Assembly: GCF_900155395.1 (NCBI RefSeq)
Contig: NZ_LT699709.1
Coordinates: 1 to 64,000, forward strand
DNA: 64,000 bases
Direction: 5' to 3'
Origin: Merdibacter massiliensis
GTDB lineage: Bacteria; Bacillota_I; Bacilli_A; Erysipelotrichales; Erysipelotrichaceae
Made by a program: the position numbers and the translations under genes. Positions 40,753 through 49,588 of the stretch are shown here, piece after piece. Numbering within the stretch: the stretch's first letter is position 1; each line of letters starts with the position of its first letter. The notes below the pieces were generated by a model, which was given only the letters and a program-made list of their open reading frames with translations, searched no databases and was not told the origin of the DNA.

Positions 40753-41574
40753 CTATTCCCTTTTCCTTCCTGCACGAAGCTTTGTGATCCATCGACGGAT
40801 CTTTCCGTATTTTGGTAAACAGCCTTGTACATTTTCTGTATTTTCGATCACAACATTGATACAAAAGCTAAGATATATAATACAGGCAATTATGTAGATT
40901 GACAACAATAAAGTCATAAAGGATGCCAATGGACCATAGACCGTTGGATAAGAAGTGAAGGTCTCCAAGATCTTGGTCAATAGCATACCTAACAAAACAA
41001 AAGCACTGACACTAAACAGAGAACCAGCCAATCCATATAAAAGTGGCCGATGATAAAAAGATAAAGCATGAAACATGCATAAAAACAGCAGGATAGCCAA
41101 TAAAGTGGTTGCTATTAACCAAAAGTGTTGAAAATACATCAAAACGATATAAGCAAAACCGATATATAAAGCAAAATAGATCGTTAACACAATGGCTCTG
41201 AAACGAATATACAGCGGACTGGCCTTGACATGTTCCACTTGTGCCGAAATCAACAAGAATGAATAGATGCTGCGGCTTGCCAGATAAAAGGATAAAAGCA
41301 AAGTGGAGATCGTCGCTACAAAACCGATCGGTTCTCCTTCTTTTGCAAACCAATCTACAAATGGAAGGATGATGTCACTGGGCAAATATTGAATCAATAC
41401 TTGTACGAAGACCTGATACACATCTTCATTGATGATAATGATATATTTAAAAACCAAGATCACCGCAATCAAAATAGGGGCAAGAGCCAACAACAAGCCA
41501 AAAGAGAGCGCATAACGAAATAAGCGCCCGTCAAATGAATCAAAGAGTTGATACACTTTCTTGATAAATTCCAT
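40753..41574 (-). CDS. YihY/BrkB family membrane protein
   Basis: Inner membrane protein of 273 residues with about six hydrophobic helices and a basic C-terminal tail (KIRRWITKLRAGRKRE). The spacing and family pattern RLFRYALSFGLLLALAPI fit YihY/BrkB. The function of the family is unresolved. The ATG at 41574 is preferred because AGAAAGG lies 9 bases upstream. It is coupled to the lipoprotein gene (2 bases apart) and to rlmD. Confidence 0.85.
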   Translation of the reverse strand: MEFIKKVYQLFDSFDGRLFRYALSFGLLLALAPILIAVILVFKYIIIINEDVYQVFVQVLIQYLPSDIILPFVDWFAKEGEPIGFVATISTLLLSFYLASRSIYSFLLISAQVEHVKASPLYIRFRAIVLTIYFALYIGFAYIVLMYFQHFWLIATTLLAILLFLCMFHALSFYHRPLLYGLAGSLFSVSAFVLLGMLLTKILETFTSYPTVYGPLASFMTLLLSIYIIACIIYLSFCINVVIENTENVQGCLPKYGKIRRWITKLRAGRKRE

Positions 41575-41576
41575 GA

Positions 41577-42011
41577 TCATGACCTTTCTAAATATGCTCG
41601 CATCCATTGGGCATCATTTCCGATCACTAAATACAAATAATCGCCGCAGGATCCCAAATAAGCCGGTATTCCTTGTTGCCTGGCTTGTTCATAGCGTGCC
41701 TCCGCTTTCTCTTTTATTATACTCCAGTTTTCTTTCTTACAGTGAAAAATCGCCGCTTCCTGCCAAACATCCTGCCGAATGCTCTGTATACAGGCAAAAT
41801 CTGCTTTCGTCAAAGCAAGTCCGTATACTTCTTTTAGTGTATCCGCTTCTAGAGAATATTCATTCATGATGGCGCCAATCTGTTCTTTGCGCATCGTCTC
41901 CGCCATTTCGATCAATGTTCGCTCCATATCCAGATTTCCTTGTTTCATTGAACCTCTTCCACACCCGCATAACAGCAAAAGAAATACGATACATACGATC
42001 TTTTTTTTCAA
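41577..42011 (-). CDS. Small lipoprotein, TTG start
   Basis: A 144-residue lipoprotein starting with TTG at 42011 after GGAGGAG. The signal sequence KKKIVCIVFLLLLCGC ends in a lipobox with Cys17. The mature part is helical and charged (ERTLIEMAETMRKEQIG) with no recognised domain. An in-frame ATG at 42086 would place the start inside the upstream gene and beyond its terminator, so it is rejected. Confidence 0.65.
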   Translation of the reverse strand: MKKKIVCIVFLLLLCGCGRGSMKQGNLDMERTLIEMAETMRKEQIGAIMNEYSLEADTLKEVYGLALTKADFACIQSIRQDVWQEAAIFHCKKENWSIIKEKAEARYEQARQQGIPAYLGSCGDYLYLVIGNDAQWMRAYLERS

Positions 42012-42045
42012 ATCGTCTCCTCCAGTCCCAGTATATGCCCTTGGC

Positions 42046-42069
42046 AAAAAAAAAGACGCGATGCGTCTT
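42046..42069 (-). terminator. Terminator of pyrophosphatase-like gene
   Basis: Minus strand AAGACGC-ATC-GCGTCTT followed by T7. The stem begins inside the stop codon at 42068-42070. Confidence 0.88.
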
Positions 42070-42457
42070 AATCGTTTACTGCCCAATCTGGTACTTCTTT
42101 TCCACGGCGAACCAAAATTGCTTTTTGAAACTCTGTCTGATTCAAGAATTCCAAGATCTTTCTTTCTTCTTCTTCGCTGCAGCCAACCAACAATTTTACT
42201 TCACAGTCTTTTTTCAAGATATCCGCACTGACAACCACAGACTGAATCAGATTGGTCTTTAGCGAACCGCGGAATACATCGATCGGTGCCTGATCGGATC
42301 CGGTCGTATCATTCAAATAACCATAATCTACCGGATAGATCAAATTGCTGTATTTGTAATGACAAGTCCCTTTTGGGCGATCAATGACCAATTTTGAAGA
42401 TAAGTACAGTGTATCCAGTTTCTGCCAAAAAAATGCATTATTCTCTAAAGTATTCAT
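42068..42457 (-). CDS. Family I pyrophosphatase-like protein, possibly inactive
   Basis: A 129-residue protein. VIDRPKGTCHYKY, YPVDYGYL and the segment SDQAPIDVF align with soluble family I inorganic pyrophosphatases, in which the last reads DGDPxDV. The middle catalytic Asp is Ala here, and the chain is shorter than the usual 170 residues or so. It may be a binding protein, a regulator or an enzyme of altered specificity. AGGAGG precedes two successive ATG codons; the second (42457) has the better spacing. Co-transcribed with the FMN oxidase-like gene 10 bases upstream. Confidence 0.6.
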   Translation of the reverse strand: MNTLENNAFFWQKLDTLYLSSKLVIDRPKGTCHYKYSNLIYPVDYGYLNDTTGSDQAPIDVFRGSLKTNLIQSVVVSADILKKDCEVKLLVGCSEEEERKILEFLNQTEFQKAILVRRGKEVPDWAVND

Positions 42458-42467
42458 CATATTCCTC

Positions 42468-43490
42468 CTAAAACTCACAGACAACCATGTCTCGTGTAAT
42501 ATCTTGGATGTTCTTGCAGCCAGCAAGCGCCATCGTTTCTTTTAATTCCAATTGAATTTTTTGTAAATAAGTGAGCACGCCCTGCGCGCCATCACCAATT
42601 GCCGCCTGTGAGATCGGACGTCCGATCAACACCCCATCAGCTCCAAGAGCCAATGCTTTAAATACATCATTTCCGCTGCGAAAACCGCCATCAACGAATA
42701 CTTTCATCTTTCCTTGTACAGCAGAAACAATTTCTTCTAAGACTTCGATACCCGATTGTGCACCATCCAATACACGTTCGCCATGATTGGATACGATGAT
42801 ACCCTGTGCACCGGCTTCCATCGCTTTTTTAGCTCCGCGCACGCTCATGATTCCCTTCAGAATAAAAGGAACTTTCGTTTGTGCAATGATAGAGCGCAGA
42901 TCTTCTACAGTTTTAAAGCCTACCGGTACCTCGCTATTTCGCAGGTTGCTTAATCCGCTTGCATCGATATCCGATGCAATTGCCGGGCATCCACTTTCAT
43001 TTGCTAACGCAATACGCCAATCCATATGCCCTTGTGCCCATGGTTTGATCGTAGGAATGCCTTTCCCGCCATGTTGTTTTACGATCTCGCAAGGCTCTTT
43101 GAACATAGCATCCACCTTGCCGTCACCAGTAAATGCAAAAGTGCCCGCTTCTACACATCCGGAAACAACTGCTTCCGTATAATCCCGATCATTCATCTCT
43201 GCACCATAATTTTGCAAGATACCGCTAATTGGTGCTGCATAGACCGGCAAAGATACTGGAAGGCCAAAAAAATCGGAAGCTGTACTGACCTCTTCATTGT
43301 CCGTGATCGTATCCATAACGATCCTTACTTTTTCTAACATCTCTACATTACGGACAAATGAAGATCCGCTTCCCTTTCCACCCGGACCCGGTGTCTCCCC
43401 GCGGCATGCTAGTCCATTGCACAATGGACAACAGCGGCAAATTTTACACTTCTGACGAGCAGAATCATATACTTCATTCCATGATTTCAT
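42468..43490 (-). CDS. FMN-dependent alpha-hydroxy-acid oxidizing protein
   Basis: TIM-barrel FMN enzyme of 340 residues related to lactate oxidase/glycolate oxidase. The C-terminal half has IIVSNHGERVLDGAQ with the catalytic His and VFVDGGFRSGNDVFKALALGADGVLIGRP for FMN phosphate. The N-terminus has a Cys-rich segment (CKICRCCPLCNGLAC), typical of the anaerobe branch and possibly metal-binding. The longer frame to 43610 is rejected because a good promoter (43530-43558) lies in it and GTAGGG precedes the ATG at 43490. Substrate not assigned. Confidence 0.82.
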   Translation of the reverse strand: MKSWNEVYDSARQKCKICRCCPLCNGLACRGETPGPGGKGSGSSFVRNVEMLEKVRIVMDTITDNEEVSTASDFFGLPVSLPVYAAPISGILQNYGAEMNDRDYTEAVVSGCVEAGTFAFTGDGKVDAMFKEPCEIVKQHGGKGIPTIKPWAQGHMDWRIALANESGCPAIASDIDASGLSNLRNSEVPVGFKTVEDLRSIIAQTKVPFILKGIMSVRGAKKAMEAGAQGIIVSNHGERVLDGAQSGIEVLEEIVSAVQGKMKVFVDGGFRSGNDVFKALALGADGVLIGRPISQAAIGDGAQGVLTYLQKIQLELKETMALAGCKNIQDITRDMVVCEF

Positions 43491-43529
43491 TTGCAACCCT
43501 ACTTCCCATATTCTATCAGGTACTTCTTT

Positions 43530-43558
43530 ATTATATCGGTTATGAAAGTATTTCGCAA
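43530..43558 (-). promoter_or_regulatory. Promoter of hydroxy-acid oxidase operon
   Basis: Minus strand TTGCGA (43553-43558), 17 bases, TATAAT (43530-43535). It fixes the start of the downstream gene at 43490. Confidence 0.65.
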
Positions 43559-43613
43559 TCACTTTCAAATCATTTTCATTATTTATTGCAAAATCATTCA
43601 TTTTAAACAAGGA

Positions 43614-43638
43614 AAGAAAAAACCGCTGCTGCGGCTTT
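43614..43638 (-). terminator. Terminator of NrdD-tail-like gene
   Basis: Minus strand AAGCCGC-AGCA-GCGGTTT followed by TTTCTTTCC, starting a few bases after the stop codon. Confidence 0.8.
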
Positions 43639-43640
43639 TC

Positions 43641-43925
43641 TTACATATGTTTTACACGATCACGTTCTTCGGCACGTTTGGCATCATTGAAACGATCGAC
43701 CGTACCTACCAAATAACCTGTAATTCGGCGGATCTTTTCAAATCCCTGTGGTTCCAAATAATAACCCATATTTACATCGTCACCATCAAAATCCAAGTTG
43801 ATACGTTCAATGCTGCGATTATGATTTTTTGATTGAATATAGTGAATGTAAGCACGACATTCTTTTTCACTCAACTCTTCATTTGACGAAATCTGAATAC
43901 CATCTACTGTAACTTCATATGCCAT
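43641..43925 (-). CDS. Small protein resembling the glycyl-radical C-terminus of NrdD
   Basis: A 94-residue protein. Residues 66-93, RRITGYLVG followed by RFNDAKRAEERDRVKH, resemble the end of anaerobic class III ribonucleotide reductases, where RxxGYL carries the glycyl radical and the FN..K..E...RVKH tail follows. The equivalent of the radical Gly is G70. The zinc Cys motif that precedes this part in full NrdD is absent. The N-terminal 60 residues are alpha/beta without recognised domain. It is monocistronic with its own terminator. It might be a spare radical domain, as GrcA/YfiD is for pyruvate formate-lyase, or an unrelated conserved small protein. Confidence 0.6.
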   Translation of the reverse strand: MAYEVTVDGIQISSNEELSEKECRAYIHYIQSKNHNRSIERINLDFDGDDVNMGYYLEPQGFEKIRRITGYLVGTVDRFNDAKRAEERDRVKHM

Positions 43926-43998
43926 ATGTGATTCCTCCTCTTTCTTTTTCTTATTATAGTCCTCTCTTTACGCAATGTAAAATACATTGCTTCTTTTT

Positions 43999-45132
43999 TT
44001 AACGGGACAGGTAGTGAAACATATGGACAATGGAGAAGGTGGCAGCCTCTAACTTCTGCGGCGCACTTGCCAATGCCTGCTGGAAGGTCATTGCCCGATC
44101 CGCAATACTGAATATGCCAACAAATCCCAGATCATACAACTGCTCATGTCCTAATCCCAATGCTCCGCTGATACATATGATCGGTTTTCCTTCCTCTTTG
44201 GCAATTTTTGCAACTCCTGCAGGCACTTTACCAAACATGGTCTGTGCATCGCTTTGCCCTTCTCCAGTAATGATCAGATCACAGTTTTTTGCTTCCTTGG
44301 CCAATGTGCAATTGGCTAATAAAAGCTCAATGCCCGGATACATCTTTGCATGCAGCAATCCGATCAGCACGGCACCGATTCCCCCTGCAGCACCGCCTCC
44401 TTCAAATGCATCCAGATCTACTTTGCGATATCGTTTGATCTGATCACGATAATTATGCATCGACTGGTCGACTCGTTCCAATTGATTTGGATACAATCCT
44501 TTCTGCCGCCCAAAAGTATACGTAGCACCCTGTTCTCCCAACAGATGGTTTGTTACATCACAAGCAACGATCAGTTCAATATCGTCCAAAGTATTCAGCC
44601 GATGAAAATCTATATAACGGATCTTCCCCAAATTCATCGCCTGCGGAGAAAGATATTTATGAGAGCTATCATAAAAACGCGCTCCCAAACTTTGTAACAG
44701 TCCCATACCGCCGTCATTGGTACAGCTGCCGCCCAAACCGACAATGATCCGCTTGCACCCGCGTTTTTGCGCATCCAGCAACATCGTTCCTACGCCAAAG
44801 CTGCTGGCAGCCATCGGATTGCGCTTTTCTCTTGGCGTCATGGTCAAACCAACCGAAGCAGCGACTTCGATAACGGCTGTCTTTCCATCATCGATCAAAG
44901 CATAGCTCGCTTGCATTTTTTTCCCATAGGCGTCACTTGTTTCACAAGTTACCATCTCTCCGTTGCATGCATCGCAAAAAGCCGCCGCTGTTCCTTCTCC
45001 TCCATCTGCCATCGTGTAGGTATAAACCTGAATGGCAGGATCTACCCGATAAATGGCATTTTTCATATGATCCGCTACTTCTTTTGATGTCATGCAGCCT
45101 TTATAGGAATCACATGCGATCAAGATTTTCAA
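43999..45132 (-). CDS. glxK: Glycerate kinase
   Basis: Phosphorylates glycerate with ATP, 377 residues, GarK/GlxK family. The N-terminal CDSYKGCMTSKEVA, GGEGTAAAF, GLGGSCTNDGGMGLLQSLGA and ITGEGQSDAQTMFGKVPAGVA motifs are all present. The start codon is TTG at 45132 with GGAGGCGG upstream. No glycerate pathway gene lies next to it. Confidence 0.92.
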   Translation of the reverse strand: MKILIACDSYKGCMTSKEVADHMKNAIYRVDPAIQVYTYTMADGGEGTAAAFCDACNGEMVTCETSDAYGKKMQASYALIDDGKTAVIEVAASVGLTMTPREKRNPMAASSFGVGTMLLDAQKRGCKRIIVGLGGSCTNDGGMGLLQSLGARFYDSSHKYLSPQAMNLGKIRYIDFHRLNTLDDIELIVACDVTNHLLGEQGATYTFGRQKGLYPNQLERVDQSMHNYRDQIKRYRKVDLDAFEGGGAAGGIGAVLIGLLHAKMYPGIELLLANCTLAKEAKNCDLIITGEGQSDAQTMFGKVPAGVAKIAKEEGKPIICISGALGLGHEQLYDLGFVGIFSIADRAMTFQQALASAPQKLEAATFSIVHMFHYLSR

Positions 45133-45237
45133 TGTTGCCGCCTCCTCTCCATTCTTTTATTAGATAGTATCATAATCTGTTATGCACTTCTAGTCACTGT
45201 TTCCCTTATTTTATTACAAAACAGCTGCAGTTATATC

Positions 45238-46302
45238 TTAACGAACACGCAGGCGCTCCCCTGCTTCGATTTGATCGGGATCTTGGATCCTGTTTAGGGA
45301 TATCAACTTTTCTACACTTGTGCCAAAACGGCGTGCGATCGAGGTCAGCGTATCTCCTTTTTTTACAGTGTAGTACTGTTGTTCCATCTCCTCTAGCATA
45401 CGATCCACTTCTTTTTGTACCGCGGCCGCATCATAACCGGCTGCTTCTAAACGCCGTTTCCGCTCTTCTCCTGATCCCCATTTTCCTTCCAACACTTCTT
45501 TCGCTAATTCCTCCACACTTTTGCTTTTGGTTTTTTCGGATACGATCGAATCAATGATTGCCGGGTCATAGCCGGCAGCACGAAGACGGCGTTCTTTCTC
45601 TTCGCCCTCGCCCCATTTTCCATCGATGACTTCTTGCGCAATACGCTCATTGCTTTTCTTTACTGGCACATCCGCAGCTTTTTCGTATCGTTCCCAAAGT
45701 GCACGATCGCCATAAAAACGATCCAGGTCCAAATCATTTGGCCAGCCGCTCAGCCGTCCCCGGCTTGTCCATTGCCAGCAAATGATCCGATGCCAATGAT
45801 GCACTTGTACAAGCGTTCCTGCATGACGCATATCATAATTATAAAAAGTTGCATCACTATGATACAGAGCCATCCAAAGCGGATATTCTTTAGCAACTGT
45901 GCTCCAGTCATAGGCATTGACAACTGATTCGCTCATGTAGATCCATGGACGGACACCGCTTTGTTCATATACTGTATCCAGCCACTCTTTTGCCCAAGTC
46001 ACATTGCTGATTTCTTCTGCTTCCCAATCCAATACAGGAATGGCTTTTCCTCTGTATTTCTGAAATATGCGCAAGAACCATTCCGCCTCCTGTCTGGCAG
46101 CATTTTCTTTGCCCGGGCGGGCAAAGTGATATAATCCTAATTTTCGATTGGCCGCCAGTGTTTCTCTGGCAAACGTTTGACAGCTGGGATCTTCATAACC
46201 AATGCCTTCACTTGCTTTTACGATCACAAAATCTGCTGCTATCTGATCAATCTGCAGCCCTCGCTGATAATCCGAGATATCTATTCCATTCAATAATGCC
46301 AT
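45238..46302 (-). CDS. GH25 lysozyme with two CW_7 repeats and LysM
   Basis: Peptidoglycan hydrolase of 354 residues. The GH25 domain (about 1-205) has catalytic Asp in GIDISDYQ (D8) and acidic residues in LDWEAE (D92, E94). Two Cpl-7-type cell wall repeats follow (about 219-254 and 262-299, each with GKWG.GEE..RRL.AAGYD), then a LysM domain (about 311-353). No signal peptide is present, as in phage endolysins. AAGGAGGG precedes the ATG at 46302. No other phage gene is nearby. Confidence 0.9.
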   Translation of the reverse strand: MALLNGIDISDYQRGLQIDQIAADFVIVKASEGIGYEDPSCQTFARETLAANRKLGLYHFARPGKENAARQEAEWFLRIFQKYRGKAIPVLDWEAEEISNVTWAKEWLDTVYEQSGVRPWIYMSESVVNAYDWSTVAKEYPLWMALYHSDATFYNYDMRHAGTLVQVHHWHRIICWQWTSRGRLSGWPNDLDLDRFYGDRALWERYEKAADVPVKKSNERIAQEVIDGKWGEGEEKERRLRAAGYDPAIIDSIVSEKTKSKSVEELAKEVLEGKWGSGEERKRRLEAAGYDAAAVQKEVDRMLEEMEQQYYTVKKGDTLTSIARRFGTSVEKLISLNRIQDPDQIEAGERLRVR

Positions 46303-46358
46303 TTTCTCCCTCCTTCTCTCTTTTACTGTATGCAACATCTGCTCTTATCAGCAGGCTT

Positions 46359-47690
46359 TCATCTTTCTTTTTGCCGATAAAGAGCAGAAAGAGACGCCAT
46401 TTCCTTTCGAAACAGCCATAAAGCACACAAATTCAGTATCAGCATGCAGCCGTTTAATGTATCGCTCAGCTCCCAGATCACAGCTGTATGCAATACACCG
46501 CCTGCATACAAGCTGCACAAATACAGCAGCAGATAAAAATAATGAATCCATTTATAAGAAAATAAATACTGCAAACACTGACCGGCATAATAATACCAGC
46601 CTAAGATCGTTGGAAAAGCAAAACAGATCATCATCACCGAGAAAAGAATACCGCCGGTATTTCCAAATACAACACGAAAACATTGCTGCATCCACACCGT
46701 GCCGTCACTGGCAACATAGGCATTCCCCATACTTACGCAAAGCAAGACCAGCGCACTCAGCAAAGTTATACCAAAAGAATCAAAAAAGACTTCCACCATG
46801 CCTAAAAAACCTTGTTCTGCCGGTTCCTTGCAAGAATGAGAAGCATAAGCCAGCGGTGCACTGCCCATCCCGGCTTCATGGGAAAACAGACCTCTTGTCA
46901 ATCCATAATGGACCGCACGATTGACCATATGACCGCCGACTCCGCCGCCGAAGGAAGAGAAACAAAATGCATCTTGCATGACTTGTGCAGCAGCCAAAGG
47001 CAGCCGTTCATGGTAAGCAATAAGGATATAAAAACAAAAAAGGATATACATAGCAGAAATAAGAGGAATGATCTTTGCATTCACCATCTGGATGCGCCCT
47101 CCTTTTCCCGACAGGACAAGAGAGGCAAAAACCACAACAAGCAAAGCAGCAAACCAGCGTTGGATCGGAAAAATAGTCTGCAGCGATGTACAGATCGCTC
47201 CGCTGGGAGCCATGCTGCCGACGCCAAAAGCCGCAAGCAGACAAGATAATGAAAAACAAACCGATAAAAACGGATGATTGCGGACCTCGCCCAAAAGGAT
47301 CATTGCCCCGCCGATCCATCTGTCATCTTTTCTTTTCTGATAAGCGCAGGCTAAGATCGTTTCTGCATACTTTAAGCCCATCCCCAGCAACGAGCTGAGC
47401 AACAGCCAAAATAATGCACCTGTCCCTCCCAATGCCATGGCAGAAGCTGCGCCTGCAATGCTGCCGACACCTAGCGTACCTGCCAATGCTGTATAAAAAT
47501 CATGCCTTGCCTGTCTTCCTTTTGGACCGCTCAGCGTTTTCCGCATGCCTCTTAAGATCAAGAAAGGATGAAACAGAACACATCTGTTTTGAAACCAAGA
47601 CCAAAGTCCGCTGACGATCAATACAACAATTGTTCCCCATCCCCATACCCATTGATTGCATGTATGGATGATCCATTCGATCTTATTCAA
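46359..47690 (-). CDS. AGCS family Na/amino acid symporter
   Basis: Membrane symporter of 443 residues with about ten helices, of the alanine or glycine:cation family. Motifs: YTALAGTLGVGSIAGAASA, GLKYAETILA, and RGLFSHEAGMGSAPLA. The usual conserved Asn-Ile in GVGNIAGVA is replaced here by Ser-Ile (GVGSIAGAA). The start is set at TTG 47690 after AGGTGAT, because a terminator lies at 47714-47745; an ATG at 47762 overlapping the upstream gene is the alternative. Confidence 0.8.
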   Translation of the reverse strand: MNKIEWIIHTCNQWVWGWGTIVVLIVSGLWSWFQNRCVLFHPFLILRGMRKTLSGPKGRQARHDFYTALAGTLGVGSIAGAASAMALGGTGALFWLLLSSLLGMGLKYAETILACAYQKRKDDRWIGGAMILLGEVRNHPFLSVCFSLSCLLAAFGVGSMAPSGAICTSLQTIFPIQRWFAALLVVVFASLVLSGKGGRIQMVNAKIIPLISAMYILFCFYILIAYHERLPLAAAQVMQDAFCFSSFGGGVGGHMVNRAVHYGLTRGLFSHEAGMGSAPLAYASHSCKEPAEQGFLGMVEVFFDSFGITLLSALVLLCVSMGNAYVASDGTVWMQQCFRVVFGNTGGILFSVMMICFAFPTILGWYYYAGQCLQYLFSYKWIHYFYLLLYLCSLYAGGVLHTAVIWELSDTLNGCMLILNLCALWLFRKEMASLSALYRQKER

Positions 47691-47713
47691 GATATCACCT
47701 ATCACAGCATATG

Positions 47714-47745
47714 AAAAAAAGATCGCTGTTTGCTTGCGACCTTTT
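47714..47745 (-). terminator. Terminator of DUF885 gene
   Basis: Minus strand AGGTCGC and GCGATCT (one G-T pair) around a 9-base loop, followed by T7. Confidence 0.75.
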
Positions 47746-47758
47746 AAAAAACGAAAAA

Positions 47759-49534
47759 TCATGCTTTATGCTCAGTAATATATGCGTCTACATGGCGTTC
47801 AACGACAGAAAACGGAACGATTCCTGCTTCCAATATCGCTTCATGAAAGGCTTTTGTTTCAAATGCTTCTCCCAGTTCGTCCTGTGCCTTTTGCTGCAGG
47901 GCATTGAATTCTTCATAGCCGACATAATAAGGTTCAAAAGCTGCCGGATTTGCTTGCAGCTGATCATAGACCAGTGCAGCCTCTTCCTCGCTCATCGCAA
48001 TACCGGTATCACTAAAAAAATCTTTCATTTGTTCTTGTGACCATCCTTCATAATGGATCCCAATATCCGCTTGAATATACAGGCAGTATGAAGCCAATTC
48101 ATTTTCTTGATAAGCATGCAATAAATTGGTATTTAGATCTTCCAAATATTTTAGACTCTGATAAGAAGCATATACCGCATACCCCTCCACATAGGCACTT
48201 ACATTCGCTAATGTTTTTGCATAGGCACTGTCCATGTTTTCATATAGATAAGCATATTGGTACATATGTCCCGGAAAGCCCTCATGCGAAACAGTGATAT
48301 AGGTTGATAATGACCCTACATCCGCACTATTCGGATTGACACGCATCTGTTGGATAGAATCTCCATCGATCGAAGGAATATTAAAATACGCGCCGATCCC
48401 GTTGGAGGCAATTTCTTTGTTCATATCTTCTATATGGTATTGAAGGTTTCCAACCTCTGGGAAATCTTCCCCCATCTTTTCACTGATCATCTCTAAGATT
48501 GCCTCATAACTGGTCAATCCTGTTTGCGGTATTTCATTATTTAACAAAGGTTCGATGCCCTCCATATCCGCTATCATGATCGTTTGTAAATTCACCAAGT
48601 GATCCGCAAAAGCATCTTCCATCATCTTTTGAATATCTGCAGGCGTTTTCTCAGATCCAATGTTTTGCTGCAACAGCAAAGCATAGTATTCTTTCCCATT
48701 CGGAAATGCTGCCAGTCCTTCCTCATTGTTTTCTTCAGCTGATAACGAGCTCATAAAATCATAAATTGCCTGATAAGCAGTTAAGAATGAATTTTCAAAT
48801 GCATCTTGCAGCTGCTGCTGATACTTTCTGCTCTTTTCTTCACTTAAGTTTAATTTGCTCACTTTTTCCTGCATCGAAGTCAAAATCGATGACTCCGTTC
48901 CTTTATCCAAGATGCCTTTGCAGTATTCTGTGATCGAATCAGCATCCACCATCAATAATCCCTTGCTTTTCTGTGTTTCACTATAAGCAAGAGCACTATC
49001 TACATATGGTTTGACATCTTTTAACAAAAGAATCAGGTCTTGTGCATCTTTTTCATCCTCAATTTCCCAATCTGAAAAGAATGAAGGCAGCTGAAACTGC
49101 AGACCGCTCATACTTTCGAATAACTGCGGATAATAGTCAAATTTATCATCCAGCAGCTGCTCATTGATCTTTGCCTCATAAGCGTACGTATCATAGAGGT
49201 CTTGCTGCTTAGAAGTCAACAATGCGCGGTCAAACTGTTGAAATTGCGCATAACTCTCTTTAAATGCCTCTTTGCTTGCTTGTAAGGATGCTTCGTCAAA
49301 ACGCTGACCCAAATTCACTTCCATTGCGTTTACATCGATTCCATATTTTTCTGGATCTTGCAAATATGTATGAGCACTTGTATAGTCAGCCTGCATGCTG
49401 TCGATGAACTGTTGTTCCATAAAATCATCAAAAGCTGCCTGTTCTTCTTCAGGATCTTTATTTTGACAGGCAGCGATGCTGAAAAGCAAGGCAATGGAAC
49501 AAATGATCGTCAGCATTTTTTTTATTCGTATCAT
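47759..49534 (-). CDS. DUF885 family lipoprotein, putative zinc metallopeptidase
   Basis: Exported lipoprotein of 591 residues with lipobox IAAC (C23). The DUF885 catalytic motif SHEGFPGHMYQ has two His as candidate zinc ligands, and EGYAVYASY and GYEEFNALQQ(K) follow as in the family. Members are suspected peptidases. GAGGAGG precedes the ATG. It follows the nnr gene by 54 bases and ends in its own terminator. Confidence 0.87.
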   Translation of the reverse strand: MIRIKKMLTIICSIALLFSIAACQNKDPEEEQAAFDDFMEQQFIDSMQADYTSAHTYLQDPEKYGIDVNAMEVNLGQRFDEASLQASKEAFKESYAQFQQFDRALLTSKQQDLYDTYAYEAKINEQLLDDKFDYYPQLFESMSGLQFQLPSFFSDWEIEDEKDAQDLILLLKDVKPYVDSALAYSETQKSKGLLMVDADSITEYCKGILDKGTESSILTSMQEKVSKLNLSEEKSRKYQQQLQDAFENSFLTAYQAIYDFMSSLSAEENNEEGLAAFPNGKEYYALLLQQNIGSEKTPADIQKMMEDAFADHLVNLQTIMIADMEGIEPLLNNEIPQTGLTSYEAILEMISEKMGEDFPEVGNLQYHIEDMNKEIASNGIGAYFNIPSIDGDSIQQMRVNPNSADVGSLSTYITVSHEGFPGHMYQYAYLYENMDSAYAKTLANVSAYVEGYAVYASYQSLKYLEDLNTNLLHAYQENELASYCLYIQADIGIHYEGWSQEQMKDFFSDTGIAMSEEEAALVYDQLQANPAAFEPYYVGYEEFNALQQKAQDELGEAFETKAFHEAILEAGIVPFSVVERHVDAYITEHKA

Positions 49535-49588
49535 GGACAGGGTCCTCCTCTATTCATTACAGATACTGCTTTCTAATGCGAAAGCAAT

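Noticed and set aside
42012-42086. N-terminal extension of the small lipoprotein
   Set aside because: The extension lies in the preceding gene and its terminator and would hide the lipoprotein signal; TTG at 42011 has a strong ribosome binding site.
46457-47249. Overlapping plus-strand frames opposite the AGCS gene
   Set aside because: Antisense shadows rich in His, Arg and Ser with no initiation signals.
47691-47762. ATG start of the AGCS symporter at 47762
   Set aside because: It would overlap the upstream gene by 4 bases and read through a good terminator at 47714-47745. TTG at 47690 with AGGTGAT is preferred, though coupling is not excluded.
45238-47762. Prophage remnant around the GH25 lysozyme
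   Set aside because: Only the lysin is phage-like; flanking genes are metabolic and no holin, integrase or structural gene is present.
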